Under the pieces are notes generated by a model that made no database searches, had not been told where the DNA came from, and saw nothing but the letters and a program-made list of their open reading frames with translations. Shown piece by piece: positions 19,606 to 28,381 of a stretch of DNA of 64,000 nt (within the stretch, counting starts at the first letter, position 1; every line of letters begins with the position of its first letter). Source of the stretch: Roseiarcus sp963753135 (GTDB taxonomy: Bacteria; Pseudomonadota; Alphaproteobacteria; Rhizobiales; Beijerinckiaceae); NCBI GenBank assembly GCA_963753135.1, contig CAVWBA010000022.1, positions 1-64,000 on the forward strand, given 5' to 3'. The position numbers were made by a program, and so were the translations under genes.

Positions 19606-19968
19606 ATGACTCAAGCAGGAACCAAGGACCATCCAATCACGATCGAGCCGATCCATGAGCGGGTGCGGGTGATCTGGCATGGGCGCACGATCGGAGACAG
19701 CAAAACGGCGTTGGAGCTGCGCGAGGCGAACTATCCGCCAGTGGTTTATGTGCCGCGCGACGACATGGACATGAGCGCGCTTGAGCGCACCGCCCGCGTT
19801 ACGACTTGCCCTTACAAGGGGGAAGCGAATTATTACTCGATCACCGACGGCAAGGCTCGTGACGATAACGCCGTCTGGACCTACGAATTGCCCAAAGCGG
19901 AGGTCGGCGAGATCGGGTCTCACCTGGCTTTTTATCCCGATAAGGTAGAGATCACGCGGGGCGAATAA
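19606..19968 (+). CDS. DUF427-domain protein
   Basis: A complete 120-residue protein starting after GGAGGCCCTG. It has the DUF427 features RVIWHGRTIGDSKTALELRE, PVVYVPRDDMDMSALERT and TTCPYKGEANYYSI, and the C-terminal FYPDKVEI. The family is a small beta-rich fold of unknown biochemical role, common in soil bacteria. It follows the second aldo/keto reductase at 63 bases, possibly in the same transcript. Confidence 0.88.
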   Translation: MTQAGTKDHPITIEPIHERVRVIWHGRTIGDSKTALELREANYPPVVYVPRDDMDMSALERTARVTTCPYKGEANYYSITDGKARDDNAVWTYELPKAEVGEIGSHLAFYPDKVEITRGE

Positions 19969-20104
19969 GATCCATTCCGGGCGACGGTCGAAAACCGCTT
20001 AGCGCGCTCGGGCCGCCAACCCACTCTAACCGAACCAACGGTTGCTGTGCATTGCGCTCGTATTGATCTAGAATAGAGCCGGCTCGGTTGGGAGGAACAA
20101 CGAC

Positions 20105-20485
20105 ATGCTGTTCAACGGCGGCTTTACGTTCGGCAATTTCGTCGCCGACGCCTTCACCATATTCATGTTCATATTGTGGTTCTGGCTGCTCATCGTGGTG
20201 TCGGGCGATCTTTTCCGCCGGCATGACGTGTCCGGTTTCGCTAAGGTGCTGTGGGTCATCGCGTTCGTCCTGTTCTCCTACCTCGGCGTGTTCGCTTATC
20301 TTCTCACGCAAGGTCGGGGCATGGCCGAACGGAACAAGGCGCAAGCCAACGAGGCCCGGGAGGAATTGCGACACATCGTCGGTTTCAGCGCCGCCGACGA
20401 GATCGTGAAGCTCGACAAGCTGAAGGCGGCGGGCTCGATCACCGAGCAGGAATATGGCCGCCTGCGAGCCAAGCTGGTCGCATAG
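20105..20485 (+). CDS. Membrane protein with PLD-nuclease-N-like helices and SHOCT domain
   Basis: A complete 126-residue protein. Two transmembrane helices (about residues 15-37 and 48-68; TIFMFILWFWLLIVV and VLWVIAFVLFSYLGVFAYLL) resemble the PLDc_N module. They are followed by a charged linker and a C-terminal SHOCT domain (EIVKLDKLKAAGSITEQEYG then RLRAKL). SHOCT proteins are short membrane-tethered oligomerisation proteins without known enzymatic activity. GGGAGGAAC precedes the start. Confidence 0.8.
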   Translation: MLFNGGFTFGNFVADAFTIFMFILWFWLLIVVSGDLFRRHDVSGFAKVLWVIAFVLFSYLGVFAYLLTQGRGMAERNKAQANEAREELRHIVGFSAADEIVKLDKLKAAGSITEQEYGRLRAKLVA

Positions 20486-20597
20486 AGCTCCGGCGCCAAG
20501 GCGAGTTTTCGCGGAAGAGATCATCAAGACGGTCGAACGAAACGACGCGCATATTCAAGAGGGCTCGTAAGGAGCCCGGACATCAGGGAGGCCCACG

Positions 20598-21320
20598 ATG
20601 TGCATCAAGTGCGAAACGGGCGGAATCGGCCGGCGGGATTTGATGAAGTTCGGCGCCGCTGCCGCAATCGCGCTTGCCGCAGGGGCCCTGTCGCCTGCGG
20701 CGCGCGCGGCGGAAGGCGCGCCGACTTCGCTCTCCCCCCAAGAAGCGCTCGCTCAGCTCAAGGCGGGCAACGAACGCTTCGTGAGCGAACCTAAGCTTTG
20801 CAGCATCGATCTCGCGACCAGCAGAGCCGCAGTCGCCGCGCATCAGGCGCCGTGGGCGACGATCATCTCCTGCGCGGACAGCCGCGTGCCGCCGGAGCTT
20901 ATTTTCGGCGGGCAAGGCGTCGGACAACTGTTCGTCGCCCGCGACGCCGGCAATCTCGTTGGCGTCGAGACGCTCGGCACGATCGAATATGGCGCGGCGG
21001 TCCTCGGCTCTCCGCTGGTCGTCATCCTCGCGCACACCGCCTGCGGCGCCGTGAAGGCGGCCTGCGACGTTGTGACCAAGAACGCGACTTATCCCGGCGT
21101 GATCGGCCGCATGATCGAGCCCATCGTGCCGGCGGCGCTCAAGGTGCGCAACGATCCCGGCGACTTCGCCAATAACGCCGCCAAGGAGAGCGCCAGGCGG
21201 ACCGCGGCGAACTTCCCGACGGTCAGCAAGATCGTCTCCGATGCGGTCGGCGCGGGAAAGTTGAAGATCGTGGCGGCTATCTACGACCTTGAGACCGGCG
21301 TCGTCACTTATCTCGATTAG
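20598..21320 (+). CDS. Tat-exported beta-class carbonic anhydrase
   Basis: A complete 240-residue beta carbonic anhydrase interconverting CO2 and bicarbonate. Zinc ligands are Cys92 and Asp94 in ISCADSRVPPE and His146/Cys149 in LAHTACGAV. The N-terminus has a twin-arginine signal (GRRDLMKFGAAAAIALAAGA), so the enzyme probably works in the periplasm, as in the subgroup with this leader. GGGAGG precedes the ATG. The preceding cytoplasmic tail MCIKCETGGIG adds two cysteines before the RR motif. Confidence 0.92.
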   Translation: MCIKCETGGIGRRDLMKFGAAAAIALAAGALSPAARAAEGAPTSLSPQEALAQLKAGNERFVSEPKLCSIDLATSRAAVAAHQAPWATIISCADSRVPPELIFGGQGVGQLFVARDAGNLVGVETLGTIEYGAAVLGSPLVVILAHTACGAVKAACDVVTKNATYPGVIGRMIEPIVPAALKVRNDPGDFANNAAKESARRTAANFPTVSKIVSDAVGAGKLKIVAAIYDLETGVVTYLD

Positions 21321-21494
21321 CGGGCGGGCGCCGCGGCGATCGCTCGTGAACGGCAGAGCGACCGAATAAGAACGCTCCCGCCGAACGATAGCGACGCCCG
21401 GCTGTTCGGCGAGGGTCAGCGGCCCGGTCCGGCCCCGGCGCAAGCCTTACGGGAAGCGGTTGCGGAAGTCGTCAAAACTCGATAGCCGACGCTC

Positions 21495-22844
21495 ATGGGC
21501 ATCGACCGCCGCATTATCCTTCGCGATAAGTTCCTGAACGCGCTGAACACGTCGCCCCAGCTCATGGGCATTCTCAACGTGACGCCCAATTCGTTCTCCG
21601 ACGGCGGGCGCCATTCCGATCCAACCGCCGCGGTTGTGCGCGCGCGTAGGATGGTCGCCGAGGGCGCGGCGATCGTCGATGTCGGCGGCGAATCGACAAG
21701 GCCCGGCCACGTTGCGGTTCCCGAAGACGAGGAGCTCCGGCGGGTGGTTCCGGCGCTCGAGGCGCTTGGCGCCGAGCTTGACGCGCCGATCTCCATTGAC
21801 ACGAGCAAGGCGAGGGTCGCGCGCGAGGCGGCGCGACTCGGCGCCTGCGTCATCAACGACGTCTGGGGGTTGCAGCGCGATCCAGGCATGGCGGACGCCG
21901 TCGCGGAGACCGGCTCGGCCGTCGTCATCATGCACAACCGGGAGGAGAAGGATCCCGCGATCGACATCCTCGACGACGTCGAGCGCTTCTTCGAGCGCTC
22001 GCTCAAGCTTGCGGCGGGCGCTGGCGTGCCTTTTAGCCGGATTCTGCTCGATCCGGGCGTCGGCTTCGGCAAGACGCGGCAGCAGAACCACGCCTGCATC
22101 TGGAATCTCGACCGCTTCCGATGTTTTGGGGCGCCGATCCTGGTCGGGCTCTCGCGCAAGTCGTTCATTGGCGGAATCATCGACGCCGAGATCGATCGGC
22201 GTCTCCCCGGCACGCTCGCCGCCGACACAATTGCGCTCATGCGAGGGGCGTCGGTGTTGCGGGTGCACGACGTCATTGAAAACCGCGCGGCGCTCGCCGT
22301 CTTCATGGCGCTCAGGGATGCGGCCGCGCCCCCGCTCGCCGCGACGCCTAAGGACGACGGAAAGGCGCGCGTCGTCCTCGCGCTCGGCGGCAATGTCGGC
22401 GACAAGGTTCAGAGCCTGCGCCGGGCGTTGCGCGCCATCGCGGCCGAGCCCGGGATCGAACTCACGGCCGTTTCCCGCCTCTACCGCACGCCCCCCTGGG
22501 GCAAGACCGACCAGGACTGGTTCGTCAACGCCTGCGCCCTCGGCCGGACGAGCCTCGGGCCCGAGGCGCTTCTCGAGCGCGTCAAGAGGCTCGAGGTCGA
22601 GCTCGGCCGGGAGCGTACGGAACGGTGGGGCCCGCGGGTCATCGACATCGACCTCATCGCCTACGACGAGGTTGCGCTCAAGACCGAACCGTTGACCCTG
22701 CCCCATCCCGAACTGTTCAATCGCGCCTTCGTCCTCGTTCCGCTGGCCGAAATCGCGCCCGATCTCGTGATCGGCGGCGTTCGGATCGGCGAGGCGGCCG
22801 CGCGTCTCGGGGCGGAGGCTCATGAGGTTTTGCCGCTCGACTGA
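21495..22844 (+). CDS. Dihydropteroate synthase / HPPK bifunctional fusion (FolP-FolK)
   Basis: A complete 449-residue fusion of two consecutive folate-pathway enzymes. Residues about 20-285 are dihydropteroate synthase: LMGILNVTPNSFSDGG, DVGGESTRPG, ISIDTSKA, INDVWG, LLDPGVGFGKT and GLSRKSFIGG. Residues about 300-449 are 6-hydroxymethyl-dihydropterin pyrophosphokinase: VVLALGGNVGDKVQSL, YRTPPWGKTDQDWFVNA, RWGPRVIDIDLIAYDE and LPHPELFNRAFVLVPL. The order is DHPS then HPPK, with HPPK second although it acts first. No folB is adjacent. The unbroken reading frame and the conserved motifs in both parts argue for a real fusion rather than an error. Confidence 0.92.
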   Translation: MGIDRRIILRDKFLNALNTSPQLMGILNVTPNSFSDGGRHSDPTAAVVRARRMVAEGAAIVDVGGESTRPGHVAVPEDEELRRVVPALEALGAELDAPISIDTSKARVAREAARLGACVINDVWGLQRDPGMADAVAETGSAVVIMHNREEKDPAIDILDDVERFFERSLKLAAGAGVPFSRILLDPGVGFGKTRQQNHACIWNLDRFRCFGAPILVGLSRKSFIGGIIDAEIDRRLPGTLAADTIALMRGASVLRVHDVIENRAALAVFMALRDAAAPPLAATPKDDGKARVVLALGGNVGDKVQSLRRALRAIAAEPGIELTAVSRLYRTPPWGKTDQDWFVNACALGRTSLGPEALLERVKRLEVELGRERTERWGPRVIDIDLIAYDEVALKTEPLTLPHPELFNRAFVLVPLAEIAPDLVIGGVRIGEAAARLGAEAHEVLPLD

Positions 22845-22950
22845 GCGAGCGCTCCGCTCAATTCGGGCTGGCTCCGGCGTCCCGAAGCCCATTAGACTGG
22901 GCTGAAGCTCCGTCCGGCCGAGATTCCTCGGCCCGAAGGGATCAAAAACG

Positions 22951-23824
22951 ATGCCCGCATGGTCGCCAACCTTCACCTTCCTCGATGGCGAATGGCTGGA
23001 AGGCAATCACCCGATCGTCGGGGCGCGGACGCACGCCTTCTGGCTGGGCTCGAGCGTTTTCGACGGGGCGCGCGCCTTCGAAGGGGTGACGCCCGATCTC
23101 GACAAGCATTGCGCGCGGCTCAATCGCTCGGCCAAAGCCATGTGCCTCAAGCCGACGATGAGCGTCGAGGCGATGCTCGAGCTCACGCGCGAGGGGGTGA
23201 AGAAATTCACGTCCGGCGCCGAGCTCTACATCCGCCCGATGTACTGGGCCGAGCACGGCTCGCTGATGTCGGCCGTCCCGCCCGACCCGGAGTCGACCCG
23301 CTTCTGCCTGTGTCTCTACGAGGCGCCTCTGCCTCAGCCGACCGGGGTCAAGATCACGCGCTCGCCCTACGCCAAGCCGCTCGCGGTCACCATGCCCATC
23401 GAAGCCAAGGCGGGCTGCCTCTATCCCAACAATGCGCGGGCGCTGATCGAGGCGCGGGCGCGCGGATTTGACAATTGCCTCATGTGCGACATGCTAGGCA
23501 ATGTCGCGGAGCTCGCGACGGCGAATGTGTTCATGGCCAAGGACGGAATCGTGATGACGCCAATGGCGAACGGGACGTTCCTCAACGGAATCACCCGGCA
23601 GCGGGTGCTTAAGCTCCTGTGCGCCGACGGCGTCGACGCGCGGGAGGCGACCCTCAATTTCGCCGATTTCGATTGTGCGGATGAGATCTTCGTCGTCGGC
23701 AACTACAGCAAGGTGACGCCGGTCACGCGCATCGACGCGACGGGATCTGCAGCCAGGGCCCTTCTTCCGGCGCGCGCGCAAACTCTATTGGGAATTCGCG
23801 CATGCCCAACAAGCAACGGTTTAA
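22951..23824 (+). CDS. ilvE: Branched-chain amino acid aminotransferase (frameshift near the 3' end)
   Basis: A fold-type IV PLP aminotransferase of about 290 residues, catalysing the last step of Leu/Ile/Val synthesis. Landmarks are HAFWLGSSVFDGARAFEG, ELYIRPMYWAE, the PLP-lysine region IEAKAGCLYPNNARALIEAR, NVAELATANVFMAKDG and GITRQRVLKL. Near 23740 the frame shifts; the continuation RDLQPGPFFRRARKLYWEFA ends at TAA 23822-23824, a normal family C-terminus. Start ATG 22951. Confidence 0.88.
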
Positions 23825-23854
23825 AAGCGGCGCAACGCGCCCGAGGGGGAAACG

Positions 23855-24268
23855 ATGTCCACTCGTTTGACGATCCGGCTTGATTTCCCGGCTGGCCGCC
23901 GCCTCGGCGCCGGCAAAGTCGCGCTCTTGGAAGCGATCGAGAAGACCGGCTCGATATCGGCCGCCGGCCGCGCGCACCAAATGTCGTACCGTCGCGCTTG
24001 GCTCCTGGTCGACGAACTGAATCAGCTATTCGCCGAGCCCGTGGTCGCCGCACATCATGGCGGCGCGAAGGGCGGCGGCGCCTCGCTGACCGACGAGGGG
24101 CGGCGGGTCGTTGCGCTTTACCGCGACGCGGAAGCCAAGATGCGGGCGGCGGCGCAAGGCGAAATCGACGAGCTTGAGCGCAACCTCGGCGCCGGCAAGC
24201 TGGAACACAATGAGCCGCCGCCGATTGAGCGGCGCGACCGCTTCCCTTTGACAGCGCGGGCGCTTTGA
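23855..24268 (+). CDS. ModE-like winged-helix regulator (N-terminal-domain type)
   Basis: A 137-residue regulator. The winged helix matches the DNA-binding half of the molybdate regulator ModE: LGAGKVALLEAIEKTGSISA, AGRAHQMSYRRAWLLVDELN and GGGASLTDEGRRVVALYRDA. The ligand-binding MOP domains of full ModE are absent, so it may not sense molybdate. The window does contain a molybdenum hydroxylase (53962-56773), but that is 30 kb away and any link is speculation. It starts 31 bases after ilvE and is close to trpF. Confidence 0.8.
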   Translation: MSTRLTIRLDFPAGRRLGAGKVALLEAIEKTGSISAAGRAHQMSYRRAWLLVDELNQLFAEPVVAAHHGGAKGGGASLTDEGRRVVALYRDAEAKMRAAAQGEIDELERNLGAGKLEHNEPPPIERRDRFPLTARAL

Positions 24269-24285
24269 CCGAAAGAAGCGCTCAG

Positions 24286-24956
24286 ATGAAGCCCACGGTC
24301 AAAATTTGCGGCCTTTCCACCGCAGCCACGCTGGACGCCGCGCTCGAGGCCGGCGCCGACATGGTCGGCTTCGTCTTTTTCCCGAAAAGCCCGCGCCACA
24401 TCGATCTCGCGACCGCGCGCTCCCTCGGCCGACAGGCGAGGGGACATGCGACGATTGTCGCGCTCAGCGTCGACGCGGATGACGACACGCTCAAGCGCAT
24501 TGTCGAGGCCCTGTCGCCCGACCTCATGCAATTGCATGGGAGTGAGAGCGCCGGCGCGGGTGAAAGAGATCGGCGAGCTTTTCGGTCGCCCGACGATGAA
24601 GGCGATCGGGGTTGCGGCACGCGGCGGACCTCACCCAAGCCGAGCCTTACCAAGGCGTCGCCGATGCGCTGCTGATCGACGCCAAGCCGCCCAAGGGCGC
24701 GGCTCTGCCGGGCGGCAACGGCCGTCCGTTCGACTGGAGCCTGACGCGGGACTTTCATGGCCCCCTCCCCTGGCTTTTGTCCGGCGGGCTCGACCCCGAC
24801 ACGGTCGGCGCGGCGATCGCGCTGAGCCAAGCCCGCGGCGTCGACGTCTCCTCCGGCGTTGAGAGCGCGCCCGGCGTCAAGGACCCGGCCAGAATCAAGG
24901 CGTTTGTCGCGGCGGCAAGGCGGGCTTTCGCGCGCGACGCCGTGGGAGTGGGCTGA
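24286..24956 (+). CDS. trpF: Phosphoribosylanthranilate isomerase (two frameshifts)
   Basis: A TIM-barrel isomerase of tryptophan synthesis, about 223 residues. It begins MKPTVKICGLSTAATLDAAL with the catalytic Cys in KICGL, then GADMVGFVFFPKSPRHI and LMQLHGSE. Two indels near 24550 and 24600 move through RVKEIGELFGRPTMKAIGVA to LLIDAKPPKG, LPWLLSGGLDPDTVGAAIAL and DVSSGVESAPGVKDPARIKA, where the phosphate loop and catalytic Asp lie. All family parts are present, so sequence error is the better explanation. The stop is one base before the trpB ATG. Confidence 0.87.
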
Positions 24957-24957
24957 C

Positions 24958-26180
24958 ATGAGCAAGCTCGACAAGCCCAATTCCTATCGCGCGGGGCCGA
25001 ACGAGCGCGGACGCTTCGGCATTTACGGCGGACGCTTCGTCCCCGAGACGCTGATGCCGCTCATTCTCTCGCTCGAAAAGGCTTATGAGGAGGCGAAGGC
25101 CGATCCGGCTTTCAAGGCCGAGCTCAACCACCTGCTCAAACACTATGTCGGGCGCCCGAGCCCGCTCTATTTCGCCGAGCGGCTGACCGAAAAACTCGGC
25201 GGCGCCAAGATCTACTTCAAGCGCGAGGAGCTGAACCACACCGGCGCGCACAAGATCAACAACGTGATCGGCCAGATTCTGCTCGCTCGGCGCATGGGCA
25301 AGAAGCGCATCATCGCCGAAACCGGCGCGGGCCAGCATGGGGTTGCGACGGCGACCGCCTGCGCGCGCTTCGGCCTCGAATGCATCGTCTATATGGGCGC
25401 GCTCGATGTCGAGCGGCAGAAGCCGAACGTCTTTCGTATGAAGATGCTGGGCGCGGAAGTGAGGCCCGTCGAGCAGGGCGCGAAGACCCTCAAGGACGCG
25501 ATGAACGAGGCCTTGCGCGACTGGGTGACCAACGTCCGCACGACCTATTATTGCATCGGCACCGTCGCTGGCCCGCATCCTTACCCGGCGATGGTGCGCG
25601 ACTTCCAGTGCGTGATCGGCGAGGAGACGCGGGCACAGATGCTCGAACTCGAAGGGCCGACTGCCGGACAGCCTCGTCGCCTGCATCGGCGGCGGCTCGA
25701 ACGCCATCGGCCTCTTTCACCCCTTCCTCGATGAGCCGCAGATCGAGATGTTCGGGGTCGAGGCGGCCGGGCACGGGCTCGACGTTCCGGGCGGCCACGC
25801 GGCCTCGATCAATGGCGGGCAGCCCCGGCGTGCTGCACGGCAACCGCACTTATCTACTGCAAACCGACGATGGTCAGATCGTCGAAGGCCATTCGATTTC
25901 CGCCGGCCTCGACTATCCCGGCGTGGGGCCTGAGCATTCGTGGCTCAATGACGTTGGCCGGGTGACCTATCTCGCGGCGACCGACAGGGAGGCGCTGGAC
26001 GCTTTCCTGCTCTGCTCGAAGCTCGAGGGCATCATTCCCGCGCTCGAGCCCGCGCACGCCTTGGCCAAGGTGATCGAGCTCGCGCCGAAACGCCCGAAGG
26101 ATCATCTGATGGTGCTGAATCTGTCCGGTCGAGGCGACAAGGACATCTACTCCGTCGCCGAGTATCTCGGCGGCATGTGA
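24958..26180 (+). CDS. trpB: Tryptophan synthase beta chain (frameshifted)
   Basis: PLP-dependent condensation of indole and serine, about 407 residues. Present are GRFGIYGGRFVPETLMPLIL, the PLP lysine in NHTGAHKINNVIGQ, AETGAGQHGVATATACARFG, GTVAGPHPYPAMVRDFQCVI and, after an indel near 25665, the phosphate-binding loop CIGGGSNAIGLFHPF. Another small break near 25820 lies before HGNRTYLLQTDDGQIVEGHS. The ending is LSGRGDKDIYSVAEYL. The next gene is on the other strand: trpA, which normally follows in alphaproteobacteria, is absent here. Confidence 0.9.
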
Positions 26181-26187
26181 AGCGCTC

Positions 26188-26613
26188 TTACTGCGGCGCC
26201 GGATGGAGCCCGTGACGCAGCATGATGTCCTTCATTTTTGCAGGATCCGGCGCGCCTTCGGCAATGAGCGCCGCGATCTCGCGAAAATAGCCGGGTCCGA
26301 GAACGCCGGGCGTCAGGATGCAGAGACAACGCGCCGCCTCCTGCGCATCGTTGCGGAACGCGTGAACGATCCCGCGCTTGATGAAGATTGACTGACCGGG
26401 TTTGAGCACGACGTCCCGACCGCCGAGGCGCCAGGTCGACTCTCCGGCTAACCCGTAAATGGTTTCATCCCAGCTCTCATGATAATGCGCGATCGGCATG
26501 CGGGCGTTGGGTTCAACCGTCATCTCGAAGGCGTCGAGGCTGCCGGCGGTGTCGTCTTTCGTCTGAAGGAACCGAAGCTCGAGTCCGCCGATCCGAATCG
26601 TCTCTGACGCCAT
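26188..26613 (-). CDS. Cupin-domain protein
   Basis: A complete 141-residue single-cupin protein. The first metal-binding motif appears as AHYHESWDETIYGL and the second as GIVHAFRND, around VVLKPGQSIFIKRG. Such proteins are small metal-binding beta-barrels with varied roles (dioxygenases, isomerases, sensors), and no specific activity can be given. It converges on trpB with seven bases between stops. The upstream gene's open frame overlaps its start. Confidence 0.82.
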   Translation of the reverse strand: MASETIRIGGLELRFLQTKDDTAGSLDAFEMTVEPNARMPIAHYHESWDETIYGLAGESTWRLGGRDVVLKPGQSIFIKRGIVHAFRNDAQEAARCLCILTPGVLGPGYFREIAALIAEGAPDPAKMKDIMLRHGLHPAPQ

Positions 26614-27011
26614 GGGACCTCCCTTGCGCTGTTCTTCGCGCCGATCATCGCGGTCGCGATTGAGTTCTCGCTAGACGCGTTGGCTGCGCCGCTCGCGCGG
26701 TGGCTGGCTTTGACCTGTCGCACCGCTGCGAGCTGCCCCTTGAGAATGTCGAGCGCATCCTGCTCGTCAGGTTTCAGACCCTCGAGCTTGACATGCTTCA
26801 GAATGACTTCCAGCGCATCGCCGATGCGGCCAAGCTGCCGCCCATAGCTGCCAACCGTTTTCAGGATTTTGCGTTCCAGGTCGGAGTCGCCGGCGCCGCC
26901 GAGATCGATGTTGACGAGGCCGAATTGACCGCCCTGCTGAGTGAAGGTCATGGGATTGATCGCTTGCCAGAGTTGATCCGGCGCGAGGGAGATCTGGAAG
27001 GGTGTGGACAT
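26520..27011 (-). CDS. Conserved hypothetical protein
   Basis: A protein beginning MSTPFQISLAPDQLWQAINP at ATG 27011, behind GGAGGCTCC. It continues GQFGLVNIDLGG, SYGRQLGRIGDALEVILKHV and PDEQDALDILKGQLAAVRQV. The N-terminal 115 residues look like a compact helical protein. The open frame then runs 94 bases into the cupin gene, and the low-complexity tail (SHRASGAANASSENS) suggests that the true stop was lost to an indel around 26670-26700. Function unknown. Confidence 0.6.
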   Translation of the reverse strand: MSTPFQISLAPDQLWQAINPMTFTQQGGQFGLVNIDLGGAGDSDLERKILKTVGSYGRQLGRIGDALEVILKHVKLEGLKPDEQDALDILKGQLAAVRQVKASHRASGAANASSENSIATAMIGAKNSAREVPWRQRRFGSADSSFGSFRRKTTPPAASTPSR

Positions 27012-27108
27012 GGAGCCTCCTGGCTGATCGAAATGCAAAGAATGCAATGCCGACATTCTCGCCGTTCGGATCCCCCGAGTCCACGCGTCCCTGTCTAGCC
27101 TCTATCGT

Positions 27109-28299
27109 TCACGCCACCCGCCCGGCCCGGAAAGCCTCCACCGTCTGCATCACGCCGCGCAATTCGCCTAAGCCCTTGAGGCGGCCGATGAACGAATAGC
27201 CGGGATTGACGCGCTTCGTGCCGTCGTCGCCGAGCAAGTGGCCGTGGTCGGGACGCATCGGAATTTCGGCGTCGGCGCGGCCCTCAGCGCGGCGCCGGTC
27301 CTCTTCCGCCATCAACGCCGCGACGAGGCGGACCATGTCGGATTCGCCGGCGAGATGGCCGTCCTCGAAGAACGAGCCGTCGGGCTCCCGTTTGACGTTT
27401 CGCAGGTGCGCGAAATGTACGCGCGGGCCGAACTCCTTCGCCATGGCGACGACATCGTTCCGGGCGCTGGAGCCGAACGAGCCGGCGCAGAACGTAAGGC
27501 CATTGGCAGGAGACGGGGCGGCTTGAAACAGCTTGCGCGCGTCCTCGACCGTCGACATGACCCGCGGCAGACCGAAAATCGGGAACGCCGGATCGTCGGG
27601 ATGGATGGCGAGGCGAGCGCCTTCCTCTTCGGCCACAGCGGCGATCTCGCGCACGAATTCGATGAGATTCGCGCGCAGGTCTTCGACCGTCACGTCCTTG
27701 TAGGCCATCAGAGCGCGCTTGAAGCTCTGCCGGTCATAGGTGAAGTCGCGCGCCGGCAGCCAGTCGATCAGCGTCCGCTCCAACTCCTGCATTTGCCGCG
27801 GCGTCATCGCCTCGAAGCGCGCACGCGCCGCAGCGATACGCTCCGTCGCATAGTCGCCCTCGGCCCCGTCGCGCCCGAGGATGAAGAGGTCATAAGCTCC
27901 ATAGTCGATTGCGTCGAAGCGCAGCGCGGTCCCGCCGCTGGGAAGCGGCCAGTTGAGATCAGTGCGCGTCCAGTCGGTGACGGCCATGAAATTGTAGCAG
28001 AAGGTCTTCACGCCAGCGCGCGAAGCGTTGCGGATCGATTGCTTGTAGTTGTTGATCTTGGCGCGGAATGCGCCGCTGCGCGTCTTGATCTCCTCGCCGA
28101 CGCCAATGCTCTCGGCCACCGACCAGACGAGGCCCGCGGCTTCGATCTCGGCCCGGCGCTTCAAGACCTCGCCTTTGCTCCAGACTTCGCCCCGGTTCAT
28201 GTGATGAAGCGCGCTGACGACGCCGACGGCGCCGGCCTCACGGACATTTTCGAGGCTGACCGGATCGTCAGGGCCGAACCAGCGCCAGGTCTGCTGCAT
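27109..28299 (-). CDS. uxuA: Mannonate dehydratase
   Basis: A complete 396-residue UxuA, converting D-mannonate to 2-keto-3-deoxygluconate in hexuronate breakdown. It begins MQQTWRWFGPDDPVSLENVR and contains GVVSALHHMNRGEVW, NFMAVTDWTRTDL, LAIHPDDPAFPIFGLPRVMS, CAGSFGSSARNDVV, VHFAHLRNV and the metal-site ending IPMRPDHGHLLGDDG. GGGAGGCTTCGC precedes the ATG. No other hexuronate genes (uxaC, uxuB, kdgK) are adjacent. Confidence 0.93.
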   Translation of the reverse strand: MQQTWRWFGPDDPVSLENVREAGAVGVVSALHHMNRGEVWSKGEVLKRRAEIEAAGLVWSVAESIGVGEEIKTRSGAFRAKINNYKQSIRNASRAGVKTFCYNFMAVTDWTRTDLNWPLPSGGTALRFDAIDYGAYDLFILGRDGAEGDYATERIAAARARFEAMTPRQMQELERTLIDWLPARDFTYDRQSFKRALMAYKDVTVEDLRANLIEFVREIAAVAEEEGARLAIHPDDPAFPIFGLPRVMSTVEDARKLFQAAPSPANGLTFCAGSFGSSARNDVVAMAKEFGPRVHFAHLRNVKREPDGSFFEDGHLAGESDMVRLVAALMAEEDRRRAEGRADAEIPMRPDHGHLLGDDGTKRVNPGYSFIGRLKGLGELRGVMQTVEAFRAGRVA

Positions 28300-28381
28300 G
28301 CGAAGCCTCCCTATTGCGTGTCTCCCTTCTCACCCTGATCCCGAGCTTGTCGAGGGACGGGAGAGGAACCGGGCTTAAAGG

